Origin: Cheilinus undulatus
Taxonomy: Eukaryota; Chordata; Actinopteri; Labriformes; Labridae
Assembly (NCBI RefSeq): GCF_018320785.1
Contig: NC_054872.1
Span: 25,502,769-25,566,768, forward strand
Length of the DNA: 64,000 nucleotides
Direction of reading: 5' to 3'
Positions 12,961 through 24,029 of the stretch are shown piece after piece. The notes under the pieces are model-generated. The model did not search any database. It worked only from the letters and a program-made list of their open reading frames with translations, and was not told where the DNA came from. Positions within the stretch are counted from its first letter, which is position 1. Every line of letters starts with the position of its first letter. The translations under genes and the position numbers were made by a program.

Positions 12961-13727
12961 GCTTCATCAGGCCGTGACCTTCAGCTCTCACTCGAACGGT
13001 TCGCAACCGAATGTGAAGCGGCTGGGATGAGAATCAGCACCTCCAAATCTGAGGCCATGGTCCTCAGTCGGAAAAGGGTGGAATGCCCTCTCGGGGTTGG
13101 GAATGAGACCCTGCCCCAAGTGGAGGAGTTCAAGTATCTCGGGGTCTTGTTCACGAGTGAGGGAAGAATGGAGTGAGAGATCGACAGGCGGATCGGCGCG
13201 GCGTCTGCAGTGATGGGGTCTCTGCACCGGTTCGTCGTGGTGAAGAAAGAGCTGAGTCGAAAGGCAAAGCTCTTGATTTACCAATCGATCTACGTTCCCA
13301 CCCTCACCTATGGTCATGAGCTGTGGGTTGTGACCGAGAAAACGAGATCACGGATACAGGCAGCTGAAATGAGTTTCCTCCGCAGGGTGTCTGGGCTCTC
13401 CCTTACAGATAGGGTGAGAAGCTCGGCCATTCGGGAGAGACTCGGAGTAAAGCCGCTGCTCCTCTGCATTGAGAGGAGCCAGATGAGGTGGCTTGGGCAT
13501 CTGGTCCGGATGCCTCCTGGACGCCTCCCGGGTGAGGTGTTCTGGGTGTACAGGGAGGAGACCCCGGGGAAGACCTAGGACACGCTGGAGAGACTATGTC
13601 ACTCGGCTGGCCTGGGAACACCTTGGGGTCCCCTGGGAAGAGCTGGACAAAGTGGCTGGGGAGAGGGAAGTCTGGATCTCCCTGCTTAGGCTGCTGCCCC
13701 AGCGACCCGATCTCAGATAAGCGGAAG

Positions 13728-13746
13728 AAGATGGATGGATGGATGG
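13728..13746 (+). repeat. Rex3 3' tail, (GATG)n
   Basis: About four GATG units just after the Rex3 stop codon. Rex3 is known to end in such tetranucleotide repeats, which supports both identity and the exact 3' boundary. Confidence 0.9.
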
Positions 13747-14235
13747 ATATTAGGCTTTACAGAAAGTTACCTTCCTGGAGTCCTGTCACAGTAATATGTA
13801 GGAATTTTAGGATGTTTCATAATCCAACTGTGGCATCTGCTTGTCAAAAAGTAATTGATATAAAGTAATATATATTTAGTGCTGTAACTGATAAACCAAT
13901 ACACTTTTAAAAAAAAAGCATTAGCTGTTCTCAGTTATTTGTTATTCATTGAGCCAAAGATAGACTTGATGAATTTCCTAAAAGGTTAATCAATAACGTG
14001 TGGAAGAGAAATGGCACCACAAAAACATTAGTGCTCTCCTTCTCAGAACTCTAAATAAAAATAGTCAGACTTTGATGGAAAAGGAGTCAGGATTAAAACC
14101 ACTGAAATCAAAAACACAAGTTCTCTTTTTATAGTAGCTCCCAGCTTTGTGGATCATTAACATGATTGTATCGTCATTTCTTATAATGTTCCTTAAAAAA
14201 ATCTTAAGCAAGAGGTGATGGGTTTAGCCTAGCAC

Positions 14236-14388
14236 CAAGGTCCTGTCTGATATACAAATGATCTTTAAGCAGTCGACCCCTGTTTGCCTTTGACCCCTAG
14301 CTCCCTAACATTACCTGGTTCCCTACTCTATCCACTGTCCTATTAGTGAAATGTGTGAATGCCCAAAAATATGGAGAACTTTTAATTG
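14236..14388 (+). repeat. tRNA-derived SINE, degraded copy
   Basis: The tail CTACTCTATCCACTGTCC followed by an A-rich GCCCAAAAAT matches the tail of the better-preserved copy at 34192-34340. The tRNA-like head is poorly preserved here. Confidence 0.45.
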
Positions 14389-14689
14389 TGCAGGAGCTAA
14401 CAGGTGGATTTATTTACCTTTGACAGGGCCAAGCTAGGTCTTCCCCCTGTCTTCAGTCTTTATGCTAAGCTAATACTTGCCCCCTGGGTCTGGTTATGTA
14501 TCACATGGAGGGCTGTCAGAGTAGCAGAGCCTTTGCTCTTTTTATTAGCAAAAAGTGGCCAGATGCATTTTCCATAAGTATTTCTGTGATGCTTTTTATT
14601 TCAGCAATGTTACTGCAGAGACAGTTCCCATCTTTTAAACTGTGATGATTTTGAAAGCTTTTTAAAAATTTATTCTCAGTCTTACCCTT

Positions 14690-15149
14690 TAGATTAAATG
14701 CCTTTTTAGTTTTAGTCCCATTTTAGACATTTCTACCTTTATAGTTTTAGTCAAGTTTTAGTCCATAGAAAGTCCTCACATTTTAGTCTTAACTGTTGGT
14801 CAGAACATTTATTCTCTTGCCTGAATCTGGCACTAAACCATGGTAGTGAGTTCTATGCATCCTGCCAAGCCTGGGGTCCCTGCTTTCTACAGAAGAGAGG
14901 CTGAGGGGATGCAGATGCATTGTATTTTGACAGATTTACCCACAGGGGTGAAATATGGGAGCTGAACGTGCAGCATAAACTAAATTACATTTCAGTCTAG
15001 TTTTAGTAATCTTGACAAAAACTAAACTTACTTTTAGTCAGTTTTTCGCCATTGAAGATCTGTTTTTTGCTTCTCTTAGTCCAGTCTTGGAAAAAAGGCT
15101 GTTGATAAACATTTTTAGTCATAATTTTAGTTGACAAAATTAACACTAC
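14690..15149 (+). mobile_element. MITE-like element rich in TTTTAGTC motifs, copy 1
   Basis: Shares a long core in reverse orientation with 31153-31686, including the stretch with CATGGTAGTGAGTT and CCCTGCTTTCTA. Its right end reads TTGACAAAATTAACACTACT. Repeated TTTTAGTC motifs occupy both flanks. No coding sequence is seen. Confidence 0.65.
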
Positions 15150-18143
15150 TGGTTAGAGTAGAGTGTTGCTGTCAAGACTCTGAAATATACATGCAGCTTT
15201 GCCAGATCTGTCAGTATTTATTTGACAAGTTCACAAAGCATGTAGCAGTCATAGTCCACTTTAGGGCTGTTGGGAGTAGGGATCCACCTGGCAGATAATT
15301 GCTATCTGTGTTTTATCTTACTGATAACTGGTAAGATAAAGTGGTAGAAAAGTGCGCTTCTTTGGTCCCACTGTAAAGTTTGTCTTCCACTTTGGCTTTA
15401 TTTTTCATTTCCACAGTCTCACCAAATGTCCTGTGTACAACACAGTCTGATTGGCTAGATGTCACATGAGTACTAGCAAATAAACTCTTAAGGCTTGGTG
15501 CCACTGACACAGTGAGAGTATGACATCATTTTCTGTTTTCCTGCTTTAAAAGGATACCAATACCATAACTTAAAAGTCCTGAGCATCTAGCAATGAGTAA
15601 TTTCTTGTTTAAAGTACCATAAATAGAATTCAAACTCTTTCACACTGTCCAGTGGCAGTGTATTGGAGCCATTTAGACAGTCCTTTTGTCTCTTCAGATT
15701 CACCTGGAAGCAAAAGCAACAGTGAATTGGGCGACTCCTTTCAAAATCTCTGACATCCTTACACTGGGGGAAGAAAAGTTGTGTTTTTTGTGTCCTGTGG
15801 GGTTGAAAGAAGAAAACCTATTTACAAAAGCATGAAAATATTTGATCACGAGCAGCGGGGGCAGCAGTGTTTTAATGACCTGATCCACAGGCCTCTGGCT
15901 GGCTGCAGGCTTCCTCAAACTGCAAAGAGCCCACTGGTCTGCCTGCCAATGCTTTGGGGCAGTGCTGAGATGAAACAGATAAGATAATTGTTTCTAATGA
16001 AATCCAGATCTCTACGTCTGTCTGGACCTGGAGTAGCTGGGCTCTTTTTCTCCATTTTCTCCTCTTTTTTTTGAAGGGGGTATTCCATATTGATCTTGAA
16101 TTTGGAGAGAGAGACTGAGAGCCCTTAATTCAAACCAGAGCTTGCGTACCAGCCGTGGTCGAGCTTTGATACCGTTTGAAGTTCTGCAAGCGAGCACGGC
16201 CCCGTCAGCCTGCTGGACCCTGTTGTCATGACAACTCTAATTATCTTCCTTTACGGTCTCATTTTTACACAGGAAGGGAGCCATTATGTTCTTTGGGCAT
16301 TTGCATTTCTCTGGGGCAAGTGTTAAAGGTCAGGGAAACGAAGTAAAATAACACATCATATGAACACAGCAGAGCAAACCTGTGCGTGCATTGGCTCTTT
16401 CAAACATTTCTTCTATTACTCGGTGAAACATGTTTCCAAGGACAGCCAGAACAGCAGATTTCTGCAGTATTTAGTCAAGGTTACAGTGGAGTACCTCATT
16501 ATCCCATCAATATCCCTTTTCACAATTATTTTGCTACTTTTGCTCCAGTAAGACGCTGTTTTTCGCGCTATGACTGCATCCTTTGACTAACACATGAAAA
16601 ACAACTTAGTGCATGCTAAATAATCAACCTTCACCATGCTTACAATCAGCATTTTATTTATCTAGTAAGTTTTGTCCCATGATAACTGCAATTTGAACAG
16701 CTTACATTATCCAGTGTTATAACAATAATCCAAATATTACAAAATAATCACAGTGCTTTTTTTCTTATACATTTCCTGTCTTGTTCAGACATCATCTATA
16801 GAAAGTTAATGTGTGGGGTTTTTTTTTTTTTGCTCCTGGGAGATGTTCTATGCATTTGCTACCAGACTATTTTGTGTTATAAGACCAGATTGAGCTGTTC
16901 CTTTCACATGATAGATACTGTGGTTGTGACGTCTTTTTCATATTTTGTTGAAAAGAATGAAGGGGGAAGGCTGAATAACTGCCAATCAACTCTTAAGTGA
17001 GCCATAGAAATCATAAACAGGGATTTGATTCGTTGCAGCAGTGTTTGAAGTTTTATTTCCTCTTTTATATCCTCTGGATAAAAAACAAAAGTAACATGCC
17101 AACAATGCAAAACACCCACCTCCAAAAGCATTTCACACAGTCATGCAAGAGTGACGCAACAAGTTTCAATGGAAAAATGTAACTTTAATTAGCGTTTGTC
17201 TTGCAATCCTGCAAAGATTGATAAAAGTAGTTTTCAGTGAATTACTGAGGAGGTTTACTTCATAAGACTGACCACTGATGGGTACTTTTTCTGTTTTAGA
17301 CCTTTAAGTGGTCTGTTTAATAATTACCACTAAGTTCTTTAATGTTCAACTGTATATACAAGGCATTTAAGCAATGAATAGATAGTTAAGTGGCTCAAAG
17401 TTTCAGTCATTGTCTCTCTGATCTTATCAGACTGAGTTGTGTGTATGAATGAAGCTTTAAGCGTTGGCTCTCAGCTCTGCCAGAGGTCACAAAGATCTGT
17501 GAATCAAAGAGGGAGCCAGAGGTCGGCCAAACACTCTTCTCTCTCTCTGCCCTGATGTAAAACTATCTGCCAAACACCAGTGGTCCTCTTTGAACTTGAT
17601 TTAGCACTGAGGTCACAAACAGCTGGCCCTCTGCTGTGGAGGACGAGTCAGCATCCTGATGACATGCGGATAGAGGAGATAAGTCCACGTTTAGGTTGTC
17701 TTACAATCAGATTATCAGGGGGCTCTTTATGGGGGTCTTAAACTGAATTTACAGCTATAGCAGCTTCTTCTTAATAGTGAAGCGGGCTGCTTATACACTT
17801 TTATGATTTAGTTAGTATTCAGTTCTGTGTAAATATGTGTAGTTTTATTATTTTATTATACTTTTTAATGTTTTATTTATGGATTGTGCAACCAGTCAAA
17901 AACATTTGAGAAATAATGATAAATTCTAATCATATTTAGCTTTGGTTGGTTTGACACAAAATATAGATATATCAGTTAATGCTGAAATTAATTAAGACAT
18001 GCAATCAAATCTTACTTTTTAAAATAAGCTATAAACACCAACAGAACAGTCATGAAGCTGACCGCATTAATATGCATACAGCCCTATGAGTTTGTTTCCA
18101 TATTGTTTCTATTGTTCCCGATGTCATCATTTGTTTCTCTCAG
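15150..18143. other. Unique non-coding stretch
   Basis: No gene or recognisable repeat. Two parts are compositionally distinct from the AT-rich surroundings: 15.68-15.97 kb and 16.08-16.35 kb. The latter has an octamer-like ATTTGCAT, homeodomain-type TAATTATC and the palindrome TTGTCATGACAA. These may be enhancers, but no conservation data are available. Confidence 0.4.
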
Positions 18144-18276
18144 GGCGGCTCCTCGGTGGGTGGACTGAAGGTTCCTGACGACTGACGTGTGAGGAGTCAG
18201 CGTCCTGCACGGACGTCCTGCTGGGATGAGAGGAAACAAACGATGAGTCAGAACTTATAAAGTACATTGAAGCCAG
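18144..18276 (+). other. Exon-like 133-nt block flanked by strong splice sites
   Basis: A pyrimidine-rich acceptor (TTTGTTTCTCTCAG, ending 18143) and a consensus donor (CCAG|GTGAGA, after 18276) bracket a GC-richer 133-nt segment. All three forward frames contain a stop within the first 45 nt, so it cannot be an internal coding exon. It may be a UTR or lncRNA exon, or the last 13 codons of an upstream gene if the donor is fortuitous. The strand is that expected for hdac9, but I do not recognise an hdac9 C-terminus in it. Confidence 0.35.
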
Positions 18277-19146
18277 GTGAGAACTTGCCTAGAGATGCAC
18301 ACAACACAACTTAGCCTGTTTACAACTCGGTGACGAATGCATGGCAATGGTTGGGAAAACATGAAGGAAAATAGAACATCTAATTCCCTCTTTACACCGT
18401 ATGACAGAGTTAGGTCCTCAAGATTCTTATTTCATTTGCTTAGTCTATGTGAGCAGTTCAACCACGCTGTTATGTTTCCTGCAGATGAAACAGAGTTTGC
18501 GGTTACACTCCTATTCTTTTTCTACTCTATAAATCAGTGTGATTGAACTATGTTAATTTTCCTATTTCTTTGTAATTATTGCTTTTTAAAGCCTCTAAAG
18601 ACTAAACCTAATTCTGTGGCCTTGCTAAATTACTAAATCAAATAAAATTTTTTGCTTCTACTGAAAGGAGAAAGCTCTGAAGGACTTCCACTGCACACTG
18701 GCATGAATTATGTCCAGTTTTGCCAACCATAGCCATATAGATAAACAAAACATCCCTTATCTGTGAGATTCCACTTTCAACTCTGCATCTATGTGCACTG
18801 AGGTTGTTATACTTTTTTATACCACGTGAAGTCAAACAAAGCAGTCTTCATAAAGATGGCATTAAAAGAGCTTTTAAAGGAGCTACATCTAATTCATAAG
18901 AAAGGTGCATTGGAGGGGAGTGAAACCTTTAAAATGTTCAAATCCCTGCATACTGTCTATATTGCACTTATGCATTTGGTTTCTTTCATTTCAATGTGTT
19001 GTGCAGAGACAGAATGCAGGAGTTTGCATGCAATTTTTGGATAGCTGACATGAGAAAATACCCCAAACTTTGTGTCTAGGACTACTTTTGTTACTGGGTA
19101 GGAAATAGGCCTTATTATTGTTTTATTTTACTAGCAAAATTGATAG

Positions 19147-19262
19147 ACTTGAGCTTGTATATCACTTTTCTAGTCATCAAGCTGATCAAAATGCTTTAAC
19201 AACATGGGTCACATTCACCCATTTACACCCATTTACTCCACGCTGATGGCAGGGACTGCTAT
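19147..19262 (-). repeat. AFC-type SINE, 3' fragment
   Basis: Reverse-strand copy of the 3' half of the SINE at 27349-27680. The shared stretch beginning GACTAGAAAAGTGATATACA is identical. The tRNA-like head is missing. Confidence 0.75.
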
Positions 19263-19287
19263 GTAAACAGGCTATATCAGTATTAAC

Positions 19288-19831
19288 TAGGACTCTCAGA
19301 ATTAATGCATTAATAGCAATTAATTTTTTTTTCTTTAAAAAAAAATCACGATTAATCACATGCTTTATTGTTCCTTTCAGCACAGTGTGGGTTGAACCAC
19401 TGCAGCCTCTCCCTGCAGCCACAGTGACGTAAAATAACCCCACTTCTGCTCCTTAATGTCTCATTTCACTTTAAAAATCACAGACAGCTCAGTGGACAAG
19501 CCAAAAGTCATCTGGACCTTATGTTATCAAATATTGACTTTTAACTTTTTCAGTATCTTCTTTTCAATCCATAACAAGTTCCTTTTTCTGTGGAAAACTT
19601 CATTTCATAATTGCAGATCTACCTGAATTTTCTTATCGTCTTTTAAAATAAATGCAGGTGTGTATCCACAAGAAAGTTAATTGCCTTAATAGGCAGTATA
19701 AAAATCCAAAATGAAATTTGGTTTTTCATTTTTAATGCAAAACTGGAATTTCAAAATGGGGAGCTAAACACTTTCAACTCAAAAATTCTGAGATTTATCA
19801 CAATTAAAAATGTATTTATATGACAGCCCTG
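19288..19831 (+). mobile_element. Non-autonomous hAT-like element, copy 1
   Basis: The ends TAGGACTCTCAGAATTAATG and TGACAGCCCTG match the fish family whose ends read TAGGGCTGTCA, with ATTAATGCATTAAT just inside. It shares TCCATAACAAGTTCCTTTTT with the copy at 43689-44170. No transposase is present. Confidence 0.7.
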
Positions 19832-21380
19832 GTATTAATTAATCCTGACTTACCATTATCAGACTGTATTACAACACTTTTCTGGGCTGCAGTTGATTGT
19901 CTGCACTGATATGATACTACTGCTAATGAGGAATTCACTTAATCACAGAAGAATGACGTGTATAGGACGCCGGAGGGGAATAAGGAAGTCATTGTAACTC
20001 TAGGTAACAACACATCATTTATCAGCGTGACATTAGAGTCCTGGTATTTAGTGTTGGTGGAATACTGGTGGGGCTGCAGGTTAATGAAGCCAATAGGATT
20101 AATACCCAGGGAGAAGAGGAGCGCCCTCAGGGATGCTGCATCATTAGAGTCTGATTAACCTCCAAGTCATGCACAAAGACTCCATGTTTTACTCAGGGGC
20201 TTCAATAAGACACAAATTGTGTTCAGTTTCTATTTACATCCAAGAAAAGCACATTTTTTAGACATATTGCAAAAAAATGTGTGCTTATTTTCTGACAATG
20301 AAACAGAATTTATAAAGAATTAAAAACTTCTCACTCTGGTGGGAAAGGGAATGGATGTGTGTTCTATGAGATGTGTGACTCACACTCATCACACAGTTTA
20401 CGCTCTGTAAATACAGATAAATTCTTCTCTCCTCTTCTTTTAGAAAATAACCCTTTGTATTTCATGCACAAACTGGCTCTTCAGTTTCATATTTATATAT
20501 ACGCTCCAACTTGATTGAACATAAACAGGAATGTTTGAAATCACTGTGTTGGACTGCATCCCCCCCTACGCTCCGTCTGTGTGTTTATACTTCCTGTGAG
20601 AGGCCCTCTATTTATGGACAACTGAAGAACACAAATAATCATCCCCCTCGGGTGAAAAATCTGCTTTTATTATCTGCAAACTTTTGCTTTGCTTTTGTGT
20701 ACGCTCACGCTGCCTTCTGATTGCCTGTTTATTATTCTAGCGTTTCTGCTCAGCCAATAGGGATGGAGCCAATCCTGAAAGGTGCCAAGCCTTCTGCAGC
20801 CCTTTTCCTGTGTGTGACATCATTGTGTATCCCTCTAAAACACACTGATCCGTGTCTTGTCTGCAGCCTGGGTGGCACGCATCACACACAGCAGTGTAAA
20901 CACGAGGTGCACACGTTTGACTGAAGTATCAAAGGATAGAATCACATCTCATGCCTTCATCATGGAGTCATTCCTCATAATGAAACGCTGACCTGTCATG
21001 GCTTCATATTTTCAACTGAAATCTGTAATTTGCCAGCTTAAACACAGTGTGTGTCCACAAGCCTTCAACCAGGTTTATTTAAGTGTCCAGTTAACATTTT
21101 CACAAACAGCTAAAGGCTTCAATTACATCTGCTGTGTCCTCCACAGGTACTATGACATCCATCATACCTCAACTTTTATAAAATGAACCAAAGCTTTGTG
21201 GTATGTGACAAAAACCTTAAAAAGGAATAATGAAAAAAAAAACAGCTTGTCTTCTTTCAGTATAGTACAGTTCGTTATTTAATGGCTCCAAATTTCCAGT
21301 TGAATTATTTTTTTGTTTTTCTACTTTTATGATAAAAAACACAATATAATCTGAGTTTCTTGATTATTGAAATAGAAACT
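19832..21380. other. Unique non-coding stretch
   Basis: No gene or repeat recognised. The 19.93-20.16 kb part is GC-richer and lacks repeats (motifs include GATTAATACCC and TCATTAGAGTCTGATTAA). It could be regulatory. The rest is AT-rich. Confidence 0.4.
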
Positions 21381-21424
21381 TTTTCTCTGTGACTGTGAAA
21401 ATTTTTCTCTGTGACTGTGAAAAT
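21381..21424. repeat. Two-copy tandem repeat, 22-bp unit
   Basis: TTTTCTCTGTGACTGTGAAA plus two further bases is repeated exactly twice in tandem (21381-21402, 21403-21424). Confidence 0.9.
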
Positions 21425-21554
21425 TTTTTATTGTTTTTCTTGACAAATTTACTTGAATCAAGTAGGGCACCAGAGGTGCCTGCAGAATTTAAATATGAGC
21501 ACCGATGAACCTGCAAAACAGTATTTCTATTTTACTAAGTATTTTTACCATGCC

Positions 21555-21726
21555 AGGTTGGAGACAGGGTTCCAGAGTCTGCTGTAATGGTTGCAGGCTT
21601 TTGGGGCGCAGAAAGCCTAATGATCAGGTCGCACCCCTGGGCGACAAGGGTTTAAGTCCAGCCTGTGGCTCTTTCACCACACGTCATTCCCCACTCTCTC
21701 ATCCCTGTTTCTGCCTCTTATAAAGA
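21555..21726 (+). repeat. tRNA-derived SINE copy
   Basis: A tRNA-like head containing CCTAATGATCAGG is followed by a B-box-like GGGTTTAAGTCC. Then comes CAGCCTGTGGCTC and CGTCATTCCCCACTCTCTC, a common fish SINE body. The poly-A end is lost. Confidence 0.6.
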
Positions 21727-23735
21727 CAGTTTTAGGTGTTTGATATTGAGCAGGTTTCTAAAAAAAGGTCAGCTTAAAAGACACATTACACTTGCAGCAT
21801 GATATGCTCTTAAACATTTCATACAAATAGAACTTTCAACTATAAATCAAGTGGCAAATAATAATTCATGAACTGTAAAAGATGCCATGACTTGACTTTG
21901 TTACACTTGTTTTCTCCTAAGTGTTACATTCATAATATGGTTTTGTACATTATCATGATTATGTTCCAGTCAGGGGACAAGAGAGTGGTTTGTATGACTT
22001 TAATCCTCTAGTCTTTGACAGCCTCATTTATTTATTTATTTCTCATTTTGCTGATATGTGAAAAAGCCCATGGAGCTTCAGGTGGCTGCATGAGATCAGG
22101 AAAAACAACATGCACATCTGCTGTCTGTTACACATGTGCAAAGATAGAAAGATTAGCGATTACAATCGGTCAACGCCCATCGAATTGTACTCACCACATT
22201 AAAAAAAAAATCTCTTTTCTCTGCTGAAATCAGCCACATTAACGGCAGTCTGACTAATGTTGGAATGATAATGTCAGTACAGTCACTGTTTCCATGTTGC
22301 ATAAAAATTCTGATTCCCCATTTTTAAGGCTCCTCTTTATCATTCTAATTAATCATGAGATTCCTCACTATTATGTGGATTTTTATGAAGGGGGTGGCAC
22401 ACAATATACGTGGTTTTAAATGTAATTTGATTACTTTCAAATGGAGTAAAAATATCCCCTTAAACAAAGAGTGGCATTACAGATGTAAATGTATGCAATA
22501 GTCAGACTAAGGATGCAGGAAAACACAATTCCAGTCTTTTTCGCTGCCTGCAAATCTGCTCTCTGAGCTGATCTCCACACAGCATGACATCTCTCCACTT
22601 TAATATGTCTCTTCTGATGTGTTGTTAAAGGTGTGGATCAAACTGTGTGTGGGCCTGAAAAAGGCTGATTACCAACTTGAGAGGATTTTTTATTTCTTAC
22701 TGAGGCTCAAAATGGAAAGTCTGGAATATCACTTAGAGTTGGCTGTAAAGTCTGCACCTGCTCTGGGCTGCAGAAATAAACGTTTAATGCAACAGCTTGA
22801 ATTTTTTTGGAAATATTTTTTGCTTTAAATGTATTTATTTATTTGTATGAGGCTTGCCCACTAATTGACGATGAACCATGGACTTCGAAAATCGAATTAA
22901 AATTCTATGAATAAAAAAAAGAAACAACAACAAAAAAATAAAACCCAAACTTTTCAACATTACATGCCATTGGGACAAAAATTACTCAGGAAATTGCAAA
23001 ATTAGATAAACGAAAAAAAAAAGTACGTGAATTGTATGCGGAGCATTTCGTGACGTATCACCTGTCAGCTAGTGCACGTGAGCGGACGGGGAAAGGAAGA
23101 GGTAAAATGAGAAATTACTTTTTACTGTTATGTAGCCTATTTATTTATGCATCATTGTATTTTTTACTTATATATTTATTTGCAAGTACAATATAAAGAA
23201 CTAAGTGTATTCATGTGATAGGATTTCTAAATTATTGACGATAGTTGTTGTAAAACGTATTTTCAACATAGTCAAATAGGCTGTGTGTAAATTTTTATTC
23301 AAACACACAATTTATAAACACTGAAGGATTTTTAAAACGCAAAAAACACTTTATTATATCAAATAATCTGGGAATGTTTTTTCCCAACAGTTAAATTAAT
23401 AAACACGAGGAGAAAGTAGGCTGAAGTAATTTGATCCTACGTTTAAATTCGTCACTGTTCTTACTAAACTTATCGCACATGTACGACACCGCTCAGACTC
23501 AGAGGAAAATATGTGTCATGAATGTTTCTCTTTTTTTCTCCCAATAGCTGGATGATAAATTCTTTTCGCTTTTTCAGTTACTCCCCTCCTCCAAGCCTCC
23601 TCCCTCCACAAACACACACTCACGTATTCACGCAAAAACTAAGCTCCTCTCGCACACACGCAGACTACACTTCTCTTTAAAGTCTGAAGCTTCGACGTTA
23701 ACTCTGAAGCTTAAGAAACATCTTCAACCTCACAT
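21727..23735. other. Unique, mostly AT-rich non-coding stretch
   Basis: No ORF or RNA gene is supported. The 22.23-22.40 kb part has homeodomain-type TCTAATTAATCATGA and may be regulatory. At 23.02-23.11 kb a CpG-containing patch (GTGACGTATCACCTG, CACGTGAGCGGACGG) precedes the promoter-like zone at 23.8-24.0 kb. Confidence 0.4.
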
Positions 23736-23817
23736 CTAAAAAAAGAAACAAGTCAACATTTGACACCATCAAACATTTTCCCGGCTCTCTTTGTTTAGTT
23801 GTTTTCTCTAAGCTTAC
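23736..23817 (-). other. Candidate 82-nt intron of a non-coding transcript
   Basis: On the minus strand the donor GTAAGC (23812-23817) is followed by a branch-point-like TTGAC. A T-rich tract ending in TTTTTTTAG comes next (acceptor AG at 23736-23737). The length of 82 nt is typical of small teleost introns and close to the 81-nt macc1 intron in this window. The flanking exon sequences have no long ORF, so the transcript would be non-coding or a UTR. It could be a lncRNA or a distal non-coding exon of twist1. Confidence 0.35.
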
Positions 23818-24010
23818 CTTCACCCTCTCGCGGGCTCCTCTGATTCCCCGCAGGTGTCCCCTTTTATAAATCCATCAGAAACAAACTCAGAGGATTACAT
23901 TTTGGTTAAACAGCAGAGTGTGAAAGTGTGGACGCACAGCTCCTCTTTGCTCTCTCTCTCTCTCTACAGAGCACTAACGCGCAGCGCGGCTGCTCGCTCT
24001 GAACATCTGC
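23818..24010 (-). promoter_or_regulatory. Promoter-like CpG-containing region 3' of twist1
   Basis: This block is richer in CpG than its surroundings, with GCGCAGCGCGG near 23980 and CTCGCGGG near 23830. It holds a TATAAAAGGGG box on the minus strand (23858-23868) and an E-box CAGGTG at 23851. Immediately downstream is a splice donor (AAG|GTAAGC, GT at 23816-23817). A matching acceptor lies 82 nt further on. Because TTTATAAA is nearly palindromic, plus-strand initiation is also possible. Function is inferred; no coding potential is seen. Confidence 0.35.
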
Positions 24011-24029
24011 TCATTTCACGTGACTTTTT

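Larger units (their letters stand above)
11510..13746 (+). mobile_element. Rex3 LINE (RTE clade), 5'-truncated, with target-site duplication
   Basis: Begins inside the endonuclease domain (LSTDHHLVVSW). It continues through the reverse transcriptase: VDEIRPEFLKALDVVGLS at about 12270-12325, MCFVDLQKAF with the first catalytic Asp, LRQGCPLSP, and FADDVVLLA with the Asp pair at about 12940. It ends with RRPRGRPRTRWRDYVTRLAW and QRPDLR, stop at 13718-13720, then a GATG-type tail. Sites at 12380-12399 and 12822-12842 match, from memory, the primer pair commonly used to detect Rex3. The 13-bp flanking repeat ATATTAGGCTTTA occurs at 11497-11509 and 13747-13759. Nonsense changes (12326, 13174) and several frameshifts disable it. 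Confidence 0.93.
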
